Shown here piece after piece: positions 27,113 to 37,146 of a stretch of 64,000 nucleotides of DNA. The DNA is from Erythrobacter sp. JK5 (GTDB lineage Bacteria; Pseudomonadota; Alphaproteobacteria; Sphingomonadales; Sphingomonadaceae): contig NZ_CP073577.1 in assembly GCF_018205975.1 (NCBI RefSeq), forward strand, positions 496,001 to 560,000, given 5' to 3'. The position numbers were made by a program, and so were the translations under genes. Position 1 is the first letter of the stretch, and every line of letters starts with the position of its first letter. Below the pieces are notes generated by a model, which had not been told where the DNA came from, did not search any database, and saw only the letters and a program-made list of their open reading frames with translations.

Positions 27113-27415
27113 ATGATGCGTTCGGTGGGCACACTCACGAGAGCCGATCTGGCGGAAACGATCAACCGCAAGATGGGTTTCAGCCGGGCGGAATCGCTCG
27201 ATCTGGTAGAGGCAATCCTCGACAAGATGAGCGACGCGCTGGCTGCGGGCGAGAACGTCAAGATTTCCGGCTTCGGCAGCTTCGTGCTGCGCGACAAGAA
27301 CCAGCGGATCGGACGCAATCCGAAAACCGGCGTCGAAGTTCCGATCACGCCGCGCCGGGTCATGACGTTCCGTGCGAGCCAGCTGCTCAAGGAACGGATA
27401 GCCAAAGGCGCATAA
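27113..27415 (+). CDS. ihfA: Integration host factor subunit alpha
   Basis: A 100-residue DNA-bending protein of the HU/IHF family. It has [24 protein letters not shown] at the N-terminus and the beta-arm [18 protein letters not shown] with the intercalating Pro. ATG 27113 follows GGGAGAGGTACGC; the open frame extends to 27011 without family sequence. It sits between fabH and a MerR gene, the usual alphaproteobacterial location. It acts with IhfB in recombination, replication and transcription. Confidence 0.94.
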   Translation: MMRSVGTLTRADLAETINRKMGFSRAESLDLVEAILDKMSDALAAGENVKISGFGSFVLRDKNQRIGRNPKTGVEVPITPRRVMTFRASQLLKERIAKGA

Positions 27416-27420
27416 CGGGA

Positions 27421-27849
27421 ATGGCTGACTTCGAAGACGGCAAGGACGAAGGCGCACTGCGCACGATCGGCGAAGTCAGCGATGGTCTCGGCATCAAGCC
27501 GCATGTGCTGCGTTATTGGGAACAGCAGTTTTCGCTGCTCAACCCGCTCAAGCGCAGTGGCGGGCGGCGCTATTACCGGCCCGATGACGTGGCACTGGTC
27601 GAACGCATCGATCAGCTTGTGAATCAGGAAGGCTACACGTTGAAGGGTGCCGAAGCGGTTCTGCGTTCCTCCGGGGCGCCGGGCAGCGACCGACGTCAGG
27701 CCGATCGGCGCGAGGGAGACCGGCGGGCGACTGCCGATCCCGACGGTGCGCCGGGGCAGGCCCGCGCCGCGCCGGTGCGCGATCTCGGCGATGCCATCGC
27801 CCGCTTGAAGTCGATCAGGAGCCGTTTGGCCCGCGCCATCGAAGCGTAG
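27421..27849 (+). CDS. MerR family transcriptional regulator
   Basis: A 142-residue regulator with an N-terminal winged HTH (TIGEVSDGLGIKPHVLRYWE...GGRRYYRPDDVALVERI). It has a short, charged C-terminal region (DRRQADRREGDRRATADPDG) and no effector-binding cysteines. It begins 5 bases after ihfA and is the usual companion gene there in alphaproteobacteria. The ligand and targets are unknown. Confidence 0.9.
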   Translation: MADFEDGKDEGALRTIGEVSDGLGIKPHVLRYWEQQFSLLNPLKRSGGRRYYRPDDVALVERIDQLVNQEGYTLKGAEAVLRSSGAPGSDRRQADRREGDRRATADPDGAPGQARAAPVRDLGDAIARLKSIRSRLARAIEA

Positions 27850-27858
27850 CTTTCGCTG

Positions 27859-30800
27859 CTACTCCGCTGCCATCAGTTCCGCTTCGCCGAGGTCGACACT
27901 GACCAGGCGCGAAACGCCCTTTTCCGCCATCGTCACGCCGAACAGCCGGTGCATCCGGCTCATCGTCACCGCGTTGTGGGTCACGATCAGGTAGCGCGTG
28001 CTGGTCGTGCGGATCATCGAATCGAGCAGGTCGCAGAATCGCTCGACATTGGCATCGTCGAGCGGCGCATCGACCTCGTCGAGCACGCAAATCGGCGCAG
28101 GATTGGTCAGGAACAGCGCAAAAATCAGCGCGGTGGCGGTCAGCGCCTGCTCGCCGCCCGACAGCAGCGACAGCGACTGGAGCCGTTTGCCCGGCGGCTG
28201 GGCGAAGATCTCAAGCCCCGCCTCGAGCGGATCGTCGCTGTCGATCAGCGCGAGATGCGCCTGACCGCCCTGGAACAGCCGAGGATAGAGCTCCTGGAAG
28301 TGGCGGTTCACCTCCTCGAACGCGGCGCGCAGCCGCTCGCGGCCCTCGCGGTTGAGATTGCCGATCGAACCGCGCAAGCGGTTGACCGCCTCCGCCAGTT
28401 CGGCCTGCTCGCCGGCATTCGCGCCGTGCTCGTCCTCGATCCGTTTCAGCTCCTCGGCGGCGACGAGATTGACTGGGCCGATCCGTTCGCGGCTGGCGGT
28501 GAGCCGGTCCATTTCTTCCGACTCGGCGGTGGCGGGCTTCACATCCGCCTCCTCGAACCCGAAGCGCTCGGCGAGCAAAGGCGGCGGGCACTGGAAACGC
28601 TCGCCTGAAATCCGGGCCATTTCGCCGCGCCGCTGTTCCTCGTTCTCCGCGCGCGCTGCGAGCGTCGCACGGCCTTCGCGAGCCTGCGCCAGCGCTTCGC
28701 CTGCGTCCGCCAGAGCGCGCTCGGCCGTGCGCATCTCGGCTTCGTGTTCGTCGACCGCCGCCTGCGCTGTTTCGAGTTCGGCGGTAAGCCGCGCGCGCAT
28801 CGCGTCGCCCTGTTCGATTTCGGCCATCAGCGCTGCGGGCTTTGCAGCGATCACCGCGCGTTCTTCCTCGATCTCCTCCAGCCGCCGCGCGGCCTCGGCC
28901 ATCCGGCGGGTCGCCTCGCCCGAGCGCGCCTGCCAATTGGCCATGTCGGCTTGCTGCGCCGCAAGCCGCTCGCGCGTCACTGCCAAACCCTGATCGTGCG
29001 CCGCGAGTTCGGCGAGCGCGGCCTGCACCGCCGACTTCGCCGCTTCGTGTTTCGACTGCGCGGCCTCGAGCGCGGCGCGCCCGGCATCGGGGGCGGGCAG
29101 GGCTGCGCGCGCTTCCTGCGCGGTGACGCGCTCCGCTTCGGCGGCATCGCGCTGCTCGGCGAGGTCGGCCGACGACTGGTTCAGCTCCTTGAGCCGGGCC
29201 GCGATGCGCTCCCTGGCGGCTTCAGCCTGGTCGAGCCGCCGCAGCGCCTGGCGCTCGGCCTCGATCGCGCCTGCGATGTCGCGTTCCTGCGCCACCAGCG
29301 CCGATTGCAGCGCCGACAGCTCTTCGCGCGCCGCGCGCTCGCGGCTTTCGGCCAGCTCGGCGGCGCCGCGCAGGTCGGGCAGGATATTTTCGAGTTCCGA
29401 CAGGCGATTGGCAGCTTCGAGCTGCGCGGCTTCTGCGGAGCCTTCGCCGCGCGCGATGAACCCGTCCCATCGGCGCAGATGCCCGTCGGTGGTGACCAGC
29501 CATTCGCCGGGGCCGAGAGCCCGTCCGTCATCTTCCGCGGCGCAGTGCACCAGCGCGAGCCGGGCGCGCAACTCGTCGGGGCAGTCGGTAATGTGGTCGA
29601 GCAAACTGCCCGCGACCGGTTGCGGCGGCGCGCTGCCGGTCCAGAATCGGCCATCGCCGGGGTTGTCGGGCTTGCCCAGTGGAGACTTCGCATCGCGCCC
29701 CAACACCGCCGCGAGCGCGCGTTCGTGGCCCTTGGCGACGCGCACCTTGTCGAGCGCGGCGGGCAGCCCCTCACGTGCCGACGCCCGCCTGGCGCGGGCA
29801 TCGCGATCGCGCACCAGCGCGGCGTATTCGCGCTCGATCCCGGCAAGCTCGGCCTTGGCGGTGGCGAAGCCGGCGGCGGCTTCGTCGCGCGCGGTCTGCA
29901 ATTCGCCCTTGCGGGCCTGATCGGCTGTGAGTCTGTCGCGCAGCCGGGCGAGCTCCGCCCCGCGTCGTCGGCGGCTTCGCGGGCCTCTGCCACCGCCGTC
30001 TCCGCGTCCTCGCCGCCTTCGAGCTCGCGGCGGGTTTCGGCGATCCGTGCCGCTTCGCGCTGCAGCCGGGCGAGCCGCGCTTCGGCCTGCTCGATCGCGG
30101 CTTCGGCGACGCGCCACTCGGCTTCGACCCCGGCGTGATCCGCAGTCGCCTTGGCCAGCGCGAGTTCGGCGGCACGACTGGCCCGCTCGGCATCCTCGCT
30201 GCGATCGGCGAGGGCGGGGCGCTCAGCCTCGGCCTTCGCAAGCGCTGCGCGGCTCGCCTCGAGGTCCTTCTCGAGCTTCGCCAGCGCCTCGGCCGCGTCG
30301 CTGGTCAGCCGGTCGGCATCCTTCCGGTCCTCTTCGAGCCGGGTCTGCTGGCGTGTCAGGTCCGCGAGGCGCGTCTCCGCGGCTTCGAGCTTTTCCGACA
30401 GCGCCGCCATCCGATGGCCATGCGCGCTCGCATCGTCGCGCCGGTCGGCAAGTTCGTCGCGTGCCTCGGAGAGCTTCGCCGCGAGTGCAGCCTGCTCGTT
30501 CTGCGCCGCATCGACCGCGCGCTTGGCTTCGGCAACCTGGGCTTCAGCGCTTTCCGCGGCGGCACGCGCTTCCTTCGCCGCGTGCGCGGCATCGCGCCAG
30601 CGGGCGAAAACCAGCCGTGCCTCGGCGTGTTTGATCTGGTCGGTGAGACTGGTGTAGCGCTCGGCCTGCTTGGCCTGCCGCCGCAGCGAGGCCATCTGCG
30701 AATCCAGTCCCGCCATCAGGTCTTCGAGCCGCGCGAGGTTCGCCTCGGTCGAGCGCAGCTTGCTCTCGGCGTCCTTGCGGCGGACATGCAGCCCGGCGAT

Positions 30801-31280
30801 GCCCGCCGCCTCCTCGAGCATCTGGCGGCGTTCGGCGGGCTTGGCGGCGATCACCTGCGCGATCTTGCCCTGGCTCACCAGCGCGGGCGAATGCGCCCCG
30901 GTCGCCGCGTCGGCGAAGGTCAGCGCGACGTCCTTGGCGCGCACGTCGCGCCCGTTCACGCGGTAGGCGCTGCCCGCCCCGCGCTCGATCCGGCGGGTGA
31001 CGACCAGTTCCTCGCCCTCGTCATCCTGGGCATGCAGCACGACCTCGGCAAAGGCGCGTTCGGGCCGTGCCGAGGTCCCGGCGAAGATCACGTCCTCCAT
31101 CCCGCCGGACCGCATCGACTTGGGCGAATTCTCGCCCATCACCCAGCGGATCGCCTCGAGCAGGTTGGATTTGCCGCAGCCGTTCGGCCCGACGACCCCG
31201 GTCAGCCCGGGTTCGATACGCAGTTCGGCCGGCTCGACGAAGCTCTTGAAACCGCTGAGCTTGAGCCGGTTGATCTGCAT
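27859..31280 (-). CDS. smc: Chromosome segregation protein SMC, interrupted by a 1-nt frameshift
   Basis: Reading from ATG 31280, the N-terminal ATPase half has Walker A GPNGCGKSN at residues 31-39, followed by coiled coil. The frame breaks at the C run 29958-29961 (GGGG in the gene). Adding one G restores EAADDAGAELARLRDRLTADQ and the rest of the protein: second coiled coil, hinge, and the C-terminal signature LSGGEQALTATALIFALFLT with VLDEVDAPLDD. The corrected length is about 1,140 residues, normal for SMC. SMC organises and segregates the chromosome and is normally essential, so the break is probably a sequence error. An in-frame ATG opens a false start within the C-terminal part. Confidence 0.9.
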
Positions 31281-31307
31281 GAGTGTGCGTTGACCCCCGA
31301 GTGCCGT

Positions 31308-32078
31308 CTATTCCTTGCGAGCGCCGGCGCGCTGCAAGGCGGGTTCGATGTCTTCCCAGCTGATCCCTTCGACGCGGGAGCCGTTGAGGAAGAAGGTCGG
31401 GGTGCCGGTGACGTTGAATTCCTTCGCCTGTTCGTCGGAGGCCTTGGCGATCGCCTCGATCTTGGCGGTATCGGCCAGGCAGCTGCGCGCCTGATCGGCC
31501 GACAGCCCGCGCGCGGCGAAGAAATCGATCAGCCCGGTGACTTCGGCGACCCGGACGAAGCGCTGTTCGGGCGGCAGTTCGCCGGAAGCGTTGACCGCTT
31601 CGGGATTGGCCTGGATGCCGTTCATGATGTCGCTGAAGCTCTGCCACGCCTGATCCGACAGCGGCTGCATGCTTTCCTTCGGCCCGCACTGCACCAGCGT
31701 GGCCATCACCAGGTCGAACGAATTGCGGATCAGTTCGCGCTGTTCGAACGCGACCACACCGGTCGAAATGTAATTCTCCTTCAGCGGCGTTTTCGCGTTG
31801 GTCGCGAAAAAGGCGCAGGCATTACAGGTGTGCGATGCGTATTCGACGAGTTTGATCGGCGCCTCGGGATTGCCGACGAGATAGCCCATTTCCGGCGTGA
31901 CCGTGACCGTATCGAGCCACGTAGTGCCTGCGGGCGCGGGGATCGCGGCGATCGCTTCGCCTGACGGAGCCCCTTCGGGATCGTCCGAACCGTTGCATCC
32001 GGCGAGCGCCAGCGACAGCGGAGCGGCAAGAGCGACGATCGCGAGGCGACGGAACGGTGTGGCGCGGGTGACAGTCAT
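31308..32078 (-). CDS. DsbA-like thioredoxin-fold lipoprotein
   Basis: A 256-residue protein with a lipoprotein signal (RRLAIVALAAPLSLALAGC). Its thioredoxin fold has the active-site motif CNAC in EYASHTCNACAFF and the cis-Pro loop TGTPTFFLNG. A helical insert lies between them. It likely makes or shuffles disulfides in the periplasm. It is followed (upstream on this strand) by a second DsbA-like gene, 114 bases apart, with the same layout, which suggests an old duplication. It lies directly downstream of nothing else on the strand before smc, 27 bases away. Confidence 0.85.
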   Translation of the reverse strand: MTVTRATPFRRLAIVALAAPLSLALAGCNGSDDPEGAPSGEAIAAIPAPAGTTWLDTVTVTPEMGYLVGNPEAPIKLVEYASHTCNACAFFATNAKTPLKENYISTGVVAFEQRELIRNSFDLVMATLVQCGPKESMQPLSDQAWQSFSDIMNGIQANPEAVNASGELPPEQRFVRVAEVTGLIDFFAARGLSADQARSCLADTAKIEAIAKASDEQAKEFNVTGTPTFFLNGSRVEGISWEDIEPALQRAGARKE

Positions 32079-32192
32079 GGGCGAAATGTATCCTCCGGTC
32101 GGACGGTTCGGTTATAGGGGGAGCACCGCAGCGGCAAAAGCGCAGGGGACATGCTTGTGCACATATGTATCAGTCTGGTTGCGATATCCTGG

Positions 32193-32954
32193 CTAGTCGC
32201 CTGCATTCCCGGCTGAATTGTCGGGCTTGAACCGCGCCGAAAGCACCGGGTAGAGCGCTTCCCAGGAATGCACGCCTTCGAGCAGCGCGCCATCGAGCGC
32301 GAAGCTCGGCGTTCCGGGGACCCCGAATTCGGTGCGGTCGGCGTTGCTGTTGTCGATCAGCGCGCGGGCGGCGACATCGTCCGACAGGCAGGCATTCACT
32401 TCGGCGATCGATTGTCCGCGCTGGATCAGCGTGTCGTCGAGGTCGAGCGCGCTCGCGGCGTTCAGCCGCGCCGCACGATCGCCGCGCGCCCAGATCGCCT
32501 GCTGGCTCGCCGGAGCCTGCCGCGCCTTGCCCAGCCAGCGATCCTGCGAGGTCATGAATGCCCGGTGCCGGGCCTTGAAATCCTTGGCATCGCCGCATGC
32601 GGCCAGCAGCGAAACGGTAAGGTCGAGCGCGTTGCGGATCACCGGCCGCACTTCGAGGCTGGCCTTGCCGGGGATCAGCAACACCAGATCGAGCGCCGGT
32701 TCTCCCTGCGCGGTAAAGCTGGCGCAGTGTCCGCAGGTATAGCTGACGAATTCGATCAGCTGCGCATCGGCGCGCGGATTGCCGATCAGGTGGCCGCGTT
32801 CTGTCGTCACGATCACCGTCTGCCAATTGCCCTTGCGCGGTGAGTTGTCGAACGCGCTTTCCGAGTTGGACAGGTCCTGCTGCTGCGCGCTCGCTGGGCC
32901 GGTCAGGGCCAGCGCGGCTGCGAGCGCGGTCACGGATGAGAAGATGCGTCTCAC
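32193..32954 (-). CDS. Periplasmic DsbA-like thioredoxin-fold protein
   Basis: A 253-residue protein with a cleavable signal peptide (ending ASAQQQ). The active site is CGHC in VSYTCGHCASF, and the cis-Pro loop is GVPGTPSFALDG. Like its neighbour at 31308 it carries NAxDLxxSLLxxCG-type helices between the active site and the cis-Pro loop. Thiol oxidoreductase in the periplasm is the likely role. The start is GTG at 32954, overlapping the stop of the DUF721 gene by one base. Confidence 0.85.
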   Translation of the reverse strand: MRRIFSSVTALAAALALTGPASAQQQDLSNSESAFDNSPRKGNWQTVIVTTERGHLIGNPRADAQLIEFVSYTCGHCASFTAQGEPALDLVLLIPGKASLEVRPVIRNALDLTVSLLAACGDAKDFKARHRAFMTSQDRWLGKARQAPASQQAIWARGDRAARLNAASALDLDDTLIQRGQSIAEVNACLSDDVAARALIDNSNADRTEFGVPGTPSFALDGALLEGVHSWEALYPVLSARFKPDNSAGNAGD

Positions 32955-33514
32955 TAGGTGTCGTCGTCCTTCTGTTCGCCCTGGTCGAAACTGCGCGCGA
33001 GCGATTCGAGCACGGTGCGCAGTTCCGGATCGCCGATATCGCGCAAACTGTCGCCGAGTTCCATCGGTATCGACTTGAGCGAAGGCGGCGGTTTGGCGGG
33101 CTTTTCAGCATGCGTCGGCTTAACCGCGCCTTGCCGAAGCTTGACCCGCGATACCGCATTGTATCCGAAAAACCGGTTTACGCGGTCGATGATTTCCGGC
33201 GTGACCTGCTGGATCAGCGGCGCATGCGCCGGGGTAACGACGAGCTGCAGGATCCCTTCGCACTTCTCGCCGGGTGGAAAGCGGATCGCTTCGGGGCTGC
33301 ACACTTTCGCATGGTGCGGGCCGACGATTTCGGGCCAGCGCGTGACGACCGAGCTTTGCACAAAGCCGAATCGGCGGAACGCGGTGCGCCCGATCTGGGG
33401 CATGAGTTCGCCGATCGGCTTCGGCCCGCCGCCGCGCGGGCGGGTGAAGTGCCGCGCCTGCCTGCCCTTGTTCGAACCTGTGGTCTTGTCGCTTCCCATT
33501 GCGCGCGCAGCCAT
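32954..33514 (-). CDS. DUF721 domain protein
   Basis: A 186-residue protein with a DUF721 core (RFGFVQSSVVTRWPEIVGPHHAKV...LQLVVTPAHAPLIQQVTPEIIDRVNRFFGYNAV). The family is thought to bind nucleic acid and is often near RNA or DNA processing genes; no activity is established. The C-terminal tail is charged. I chose ATG 33514; 33499 is also possible. It is divergent from mutY with only 14 bases between starts, a common arrangement in alphaproteobacteria. Confidence 0.82.
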   Translation of the reverse strand: MAARAMGSDKTTGSNKGRQARHFTRPRGGGPKPIGELMPQIGRTAFRRFGFVQSSVVTRWPEIVGPHHAKVCSPEAIRFPPGEKCEGILQLVVTPAHAPLIQQVTPEIIDRVNRFFGYNAVSRVKLRQGAVKPTHAEKPAKPPPSLKSIPMELGDSLRDIGDPELRTVLESLARSFDQGEQKDDDT

Positions 33515-33528
33515 GCCATAGGCCCGGC

Positions 33529-34557
33529 GTGACCGCCAGCATCTCCTCCACGCTGCTCCACTGGTACGACCGACATGCGCGCGTGCTCGCATGGCGCAAC
33601 CCGCCCGGCGCGGCGCTGCCCGACGATCCGGCCTGGCCCTATCGCGTCTGGCTGTCCGAGGTGATGCTGCAGCAGACCACCGTTGCCGCAGTGAAACCCT
33701 TTTTCGAGAAGTTCACCGCGATCTGGCCCACCATCGAGGATCTCGCCGCCGCGAGCGAGGATGACGTCATGGCGGCGTGGGCGGGGCTGGGATATTATTC
33801 GCGCGCCCGCAACCTGGTGAAATGTGCGCGCGAAGTCGCGGCACGCGGCGGCTTTCCCCGGACCGAGCAGGGCCTGCGCGAACTGCCAGGGCTGGGGGCC
33901 TACACCGCGGCGGCCATCGCTGCGATCGCGTTCGGCGAGCATGCGGTGGTGGTCGATGCCAATGTCGAGCGGGTGGTGGCGCGGCTGTTCGCGATCGCGG
34001 AGCCACTGCCCGGCGCGCGCAAGGAAATCCGCGAGCGCGCCGAGGACATAACGCCGCAAGAGCGCGCTGGCGATTTCGCGCAGGCGATGATGGATCTCGG
34101 GTCGGGCATCTGCACTTCCAAGGCTCCGCGCTGCCTGCTGTGCCCGATCTCGGATCATTGCCGGGGCCTGAAAGCGGGAGAACCCGAACGCCTGCCGGTC
34201 AAGCCGCCCAAGAAGGCCAGGCCGGAGCGGCGCGGCACCGCCTACTGGATCGAGCGCGACGAGCATGTCTGGCTGGTCACGCGCGACGGCAAGGGAATGC
34301 TCGGCGGCATGCGGGCGTTGCCCGACGATGGCTGGACGGCACGCGCGGACGGCTCGCCGCGGGCGGGTGAGTGGGAGATGCTCGGCGTGGTGCGCCACGC
34401 CTTCACGCATGCGCAACTCACGCTCGCGGTCGTGCGCGACACGGGCGCGGCACCGCCCGAAGGTGCGGGCGAGTGGTGGCCGATCGCACGGATCGAGGAT
34501 GCCGGCCTGCCGACCCTGTTCGCCAAGGCCGCCCGGCTGGTGTTATCGCGCGACTAG
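33529..34557 (+). CDS. mutY: Adenine DNA glycosylase MutY
   Basis: A 342-residue base-excision enzyme that removes adenine mispaired with 8-oxoguanine. The features are EVMLQQTTV, the HhH and catalytic region LPGLGAYTAAAIAAIAFGEHAVVVDANV, and the FeS cluster cysteines C-x6-C-x2-C-x5-C in CTSKAPRCLLCPISDHC. A C-terminal NUDIX-like 8-oxoG recognition domain ends the protein. The GTG at 33529 is the likely start; the upstream ATG at 33499 would overlap the divergent gene. Its stop shares CTAG with the convergent small gene. Confidence 0.93.
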   Translation: MTASISSTLLHWYDRHARVLAWRNPPGAALPDDPAWPYRVWLSEVMLQQTTVAAVKPFFEKFTAIWPTIEDLAAASEDDVMAAWAGLGYYSRARNLVKCAREVAARGGFPRTEQGLRELPGLGAYTAAAIAAIAFGEHAVVVDANVERVVARLFAIAEPLPGARKEIRERAEDITPQERAGDFAQAMMDLGSGICTSKAPRCLLCPISDHCRGLKAGEPERLPVKPPKKARPERRGTAYWIERDEHVWLVTRDGKGMLGGMRALPDDGWTARADGSPRAGEWEMLGVVRHAFTHAQLTLAVVRDTGAAPPEGAGEWWPIARIEDAGLPTLFAKAARLVLSRD

Positions 34558-34775
34558 AAGAATCCCCCGCCGATCGCGAGCCGGACCCCGGCGATCAGCA
34601 ACACGATCAGGCAGAAGTTGCGCCCCGAATTGCTCGACGACAGCGCGCCAATGATCACGCCGATCGCGATCAGCGGCAACGCGAACCAGTTGGCCCAGCC
34701 TAAGAACGGGATTTGGGCCGGGATCACGATTACCAGCGACACCAGACCGATGAGGAAAGCGAGGATGTTGAGCAT
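34554..34775 (-). CDS. Small membrane protein of unknown function
   Basis: A 73-residue protein with three hydrophobic segments: LNILAFLIGLVSLVIVIPAQIPFLG, WFALPLIAIGVIIGALS and FCLIVLLIAGVRLAIGGG. No conserved catalytic residues are visible. ATG 34775 was chosen because the longer open frame to 34880 adds a Cys/Gly-rich stretch of no clear character. Its TAG stop overlaps that of mutY in a CTAG palindrome. I do not recognise the family. Confidence 0.6.
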   Translation of the reverse strand: MLNILAFLIGLVSLVIVIPAQIPFLGWANWFALPLIAIGVIIGALSSSNSGRNFCLIVLLIAGVRLAIGGGFF

Positions 34776-34915
34776 GTGTCTTATATGAGTATTACACCCC
34801 TTCAATGCAAGCCCCGCAAGGATGTTCAAACCGCGTTCAGCGCCGGTGCCGATTGACGCCCCGGCGCATCTGCCGCACACAGCCCGCCAATTTCAGTTTC
34901 GGAGAAATCCCGCCC

Positions 34916-36232
34916 ATGGCCTTCCGCACTTTCGACCAGCCCCACCTGTCGCGTCGTTCGCTGATTCGCAGCGGGGGCTACCTCGCCGCCGCTGCGACGC
35001 TTTCGACGCTGCCATTCGGCCGACAGCTGCTGGCGCACGATGTCAGCGATAGCTGGCCCAATGTCGCGGCGATGGCGGAGAAATACGTATCGGAGCGCAA
35101 GCTCGCCAACATGCTGCTGACGTTCGGCTGGGGCCAGCAGGACATGGCGCATACGGTCGGCGGCGGCACGCTGTCGCTCGCGGGCAGCGCCGAAGTCGAC
35201 CAGGATTCGCTCTTCCGCATCTATTCGATGACCAAGCCGATCACCGGCATGGCGACCATGATCCTGATCGACGAGGGCAAGCTCGGCCTCGACCAACCGC
35301 TCTACGACGTCTTGCCGAAATTTCGCGACACGCCGGTGCTGGTCGATCCCGAGGGGCCGCTGGACGATACCGTTCCGCAGGAGCGGCCGATCACGATCCG
35401 CCACTTGCTGACCCACACCGCCGGGCTGGGCTATCTCATCACCAGCAAGGGCCCGCAGCTCGAGGCCTATCGCAAGGCGGGCATCGTCGGCGGACGGGTC
35501 AGCCGCATGCCGATCCCGGGGATTCCGCCGGTCGAACCCGCGCCGGGTCTCGAGGTCTGGGCCGACCGGCTGGCCGAGATTCCGCTGACCGTGCAGCCGG
35601 CCACCAAGTGGATCTATTCCTGCAGTCTCGACCTGCTCGGCAGGGTGATCGAAGTTGCTTCGGGCACCGATTTCGAGACCTTCCTCAACCAACGCATTTT
35701 CGAACCCTGCGGCATGACGAGCACGTGGATGACCGTGCCGCAAGGCGAGACCGGGCGGATGACCGACAATTACGGCATCGTCGCGGGCACCCCGTTCCCG
35801 ATCGATCCGGGCGTCAACACGATCTATCTCGACGATCCAGGCGTCCCCTCGGGCGGCGGCGGCCTGGTTTCGAGCCCGAAGGATTACGATCGTTTCCTGC
35901 GCATGCTGCTCGGCTACGGCACGATCGACGGCAACCGGGTGATGAGCGAGGAAGCGGTGCGGGTCGGCAGCTCCAACCTGATCCCGACGACGGTCGACAT
36001 GACCGGATCGTGGATGGAAGGGCAGGGCCATGGCGCAGGCGGGCGTTCGCTGGGCAGCACCTTCGGCTGGGGCGGTGCGGCTGGCACGCTCGGCGCGGTC
36101 GATTTCAGTCTCGGCCTGCGCTCGGCGCTTTGGACCCAATATATGCCGACCGAAGCCTATCCGGTGCGTGACGAGTTCCTCGCCGCGCTGGAGCTCGACC
36201 TGAAGGCGATGCGCTCCGACAAAGCCGCCTGA
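34916..36232 (+). CDS. Serine hydrolase, beta-lactamase class C-like
   Basis: A 438-residue protein. The N-terminus has a twin-arginine-like motif (SRRSLIRSGGYLAAAATLS), suggesting export. The nucleophile motif S-x-x-K is visible as SMTK in FRIYSMTKPITGMATM. YSCSLDLLG fits the Tyr motif position, and HTAGLGY and GGGGLVSSPKDYDRF are family blocks. It is probably an esterase or D-aminopeptidase-type hydrolase rather than a true beta-lactamase. GGAGAAA precedes the ATG at 34916. Its TGA overlaps the nudC ATG (TGATG). Confidence 0.87.
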   Translation: MAFRTFDQPHLSRRSLIRSGGYLAAAATLSTLPFGRQLLAHDVSDSWPNVAAMAEKYVSERKLANMLLTFGWGQQDMAHTVGGGTLSLAGSAEVDQDSLFRIYSMTKPITGMATMILIDEGKLGLDQPLYDVLPKFRDTPVLVDPEGPLDDTVPQERPITIRHLLTHTAGLGYLITSKGPQLEAYRKAGIVGGRVSRMPIPGIPPVEPAPGLEVWADRLAEIPLTVQPATKWIYSCSLDLLGRVIEVASGTDFETFLNQRIFEPCGMTSTWMTVPQGETGRMTDNYGIVAGTPFPIDPGVNTIYLDDPGVPSGGGGLVSSPKDYDRFLRMLLGYGTIDGNRVMSEEAVRVGSSNLIPTTVDMTGSWMEGQGHGAGGRSLGSTFGWGGAAGTLGAVDFSLGLRSALWTQYMPTEAYPVRDEFLAALELDLKAMRSDKAA

Positions 36233-37146
36233 TGCACCATCCCGCGCATCCCGAACTGCCGCGAACCGGGCCGATCGCCTTCGCCGGGTCGCCGATCGAC
36301 CGCGCGGACCAGATCCGGGTCGATCCGGACAAGCTCGCGAGCCACATGAACTGGCGCGCCAAGGTGCTGTTGCTCGACGGGCTGTTGCCGCAGATGGACG
36401 ATGCAGGCGGGTTGCTGTGGGGCACGCTCGCCGACGTCGATCCGGAAGCGGAACTGGTGTTCCTCGGCCTGCTTGACGGCAAGGCGTGCTTTGCCGCCGT
36501 GCCGGGCGAGGGCGCGACGGGGCCGGCCTATGCGATGCCACGCGCGTGGCAGGCGATCCAGCAGCTCACGCCGCCCGACCTCGCGATCTATGGCGGGGCA
36601 CGCAGCCTCGTCGATTGGCACGCCCGCCACAAATTCTGCGCCCGCTGTGGCTCGGGCACCAAGATCGCTAAGGGCGGCTGGCAGCGAACCTGCGAAAGCT
36701 GCGATGCGCAGCACTTCCCGCGCACCGATCCGGTCACGATCATGCTGGTCGAGAACGATGGACGATTGCTGCTCGGGCGCCAGCCGCGGTTCCCGCCGCG
36801 CAGCTTTTCCGCGCTGGCGGGCTTTGTCGAGCCGGGCGAGACGATCGAGGAAGCGGTTGCGCGCGAGGTATGGGAAGAGGCCGGCCTGCGCGTCCGCGAC
36901 GTCGAATATATCGCGACCCAGCCGTGGCCGTTCCCGAGCCAGCTGATGATCGGCTGCTACTCGCAGACCGACGAGACCGAGATCACGCTCGATATCGAGG
37001 AGCTGGAGGAAGCGCGCTGGTTCACCCGCGACGAGGTGCAGCACGCGATGGATACGATCGGCAGCGAAGAAGGGCCGTTCAATGCCCCGCCGCCTGCCGC
37101 GATCGCGCACAGTCTGCTACGCTGGTGGCTGGAGAAGGACGCATGA
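36232..37146 (+). CDS. nudC: NADH pyrophosphatase / RNA decapping NUDIX hydrolase
   Basis: A 304-residue NudC. The zinc ribbon is FCARCGSGT...CESCDAQHFPR. The NUDIX box runs GFVEPGETIEEAVAREVWEEAGLRV. The NudC signature SQPWPFP appears as TQPWPFPSQLM. It hydrolyses NAD(H) and can remove NAD caps from RNA. ATG overlaps the preceding stop and its own stop overlaps the next ATG (ATGA), so three genes are coupled. Confidence 0.95.
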   Translation: MHHPAHPELPRTGPIAFAGSPIDRADQIRVDPDKLASHMNWRAKVLLLDGLLPQMDDAGGLLWGTLADVDPEAELVFLGLLDGKACFAAVPGEGATGPAYAMPRAWQAIQQLTPPDLAIYGGARSLVDWHARHKFCARCGSGTKIAKGGWQRTCESCDAQHFPRTDPVTIMLVENDGRLLLGRQPRFPPRSFSALAGFVEPGETIEEAVAREVWEEAGLRVRDVEYIATQPWPFPSQLMIGCYSQTDETEITLDIEELEEARWFTRDEVQHAMDTIGSEEGPFNAPPPAAIAHSLLRWWLEKDA

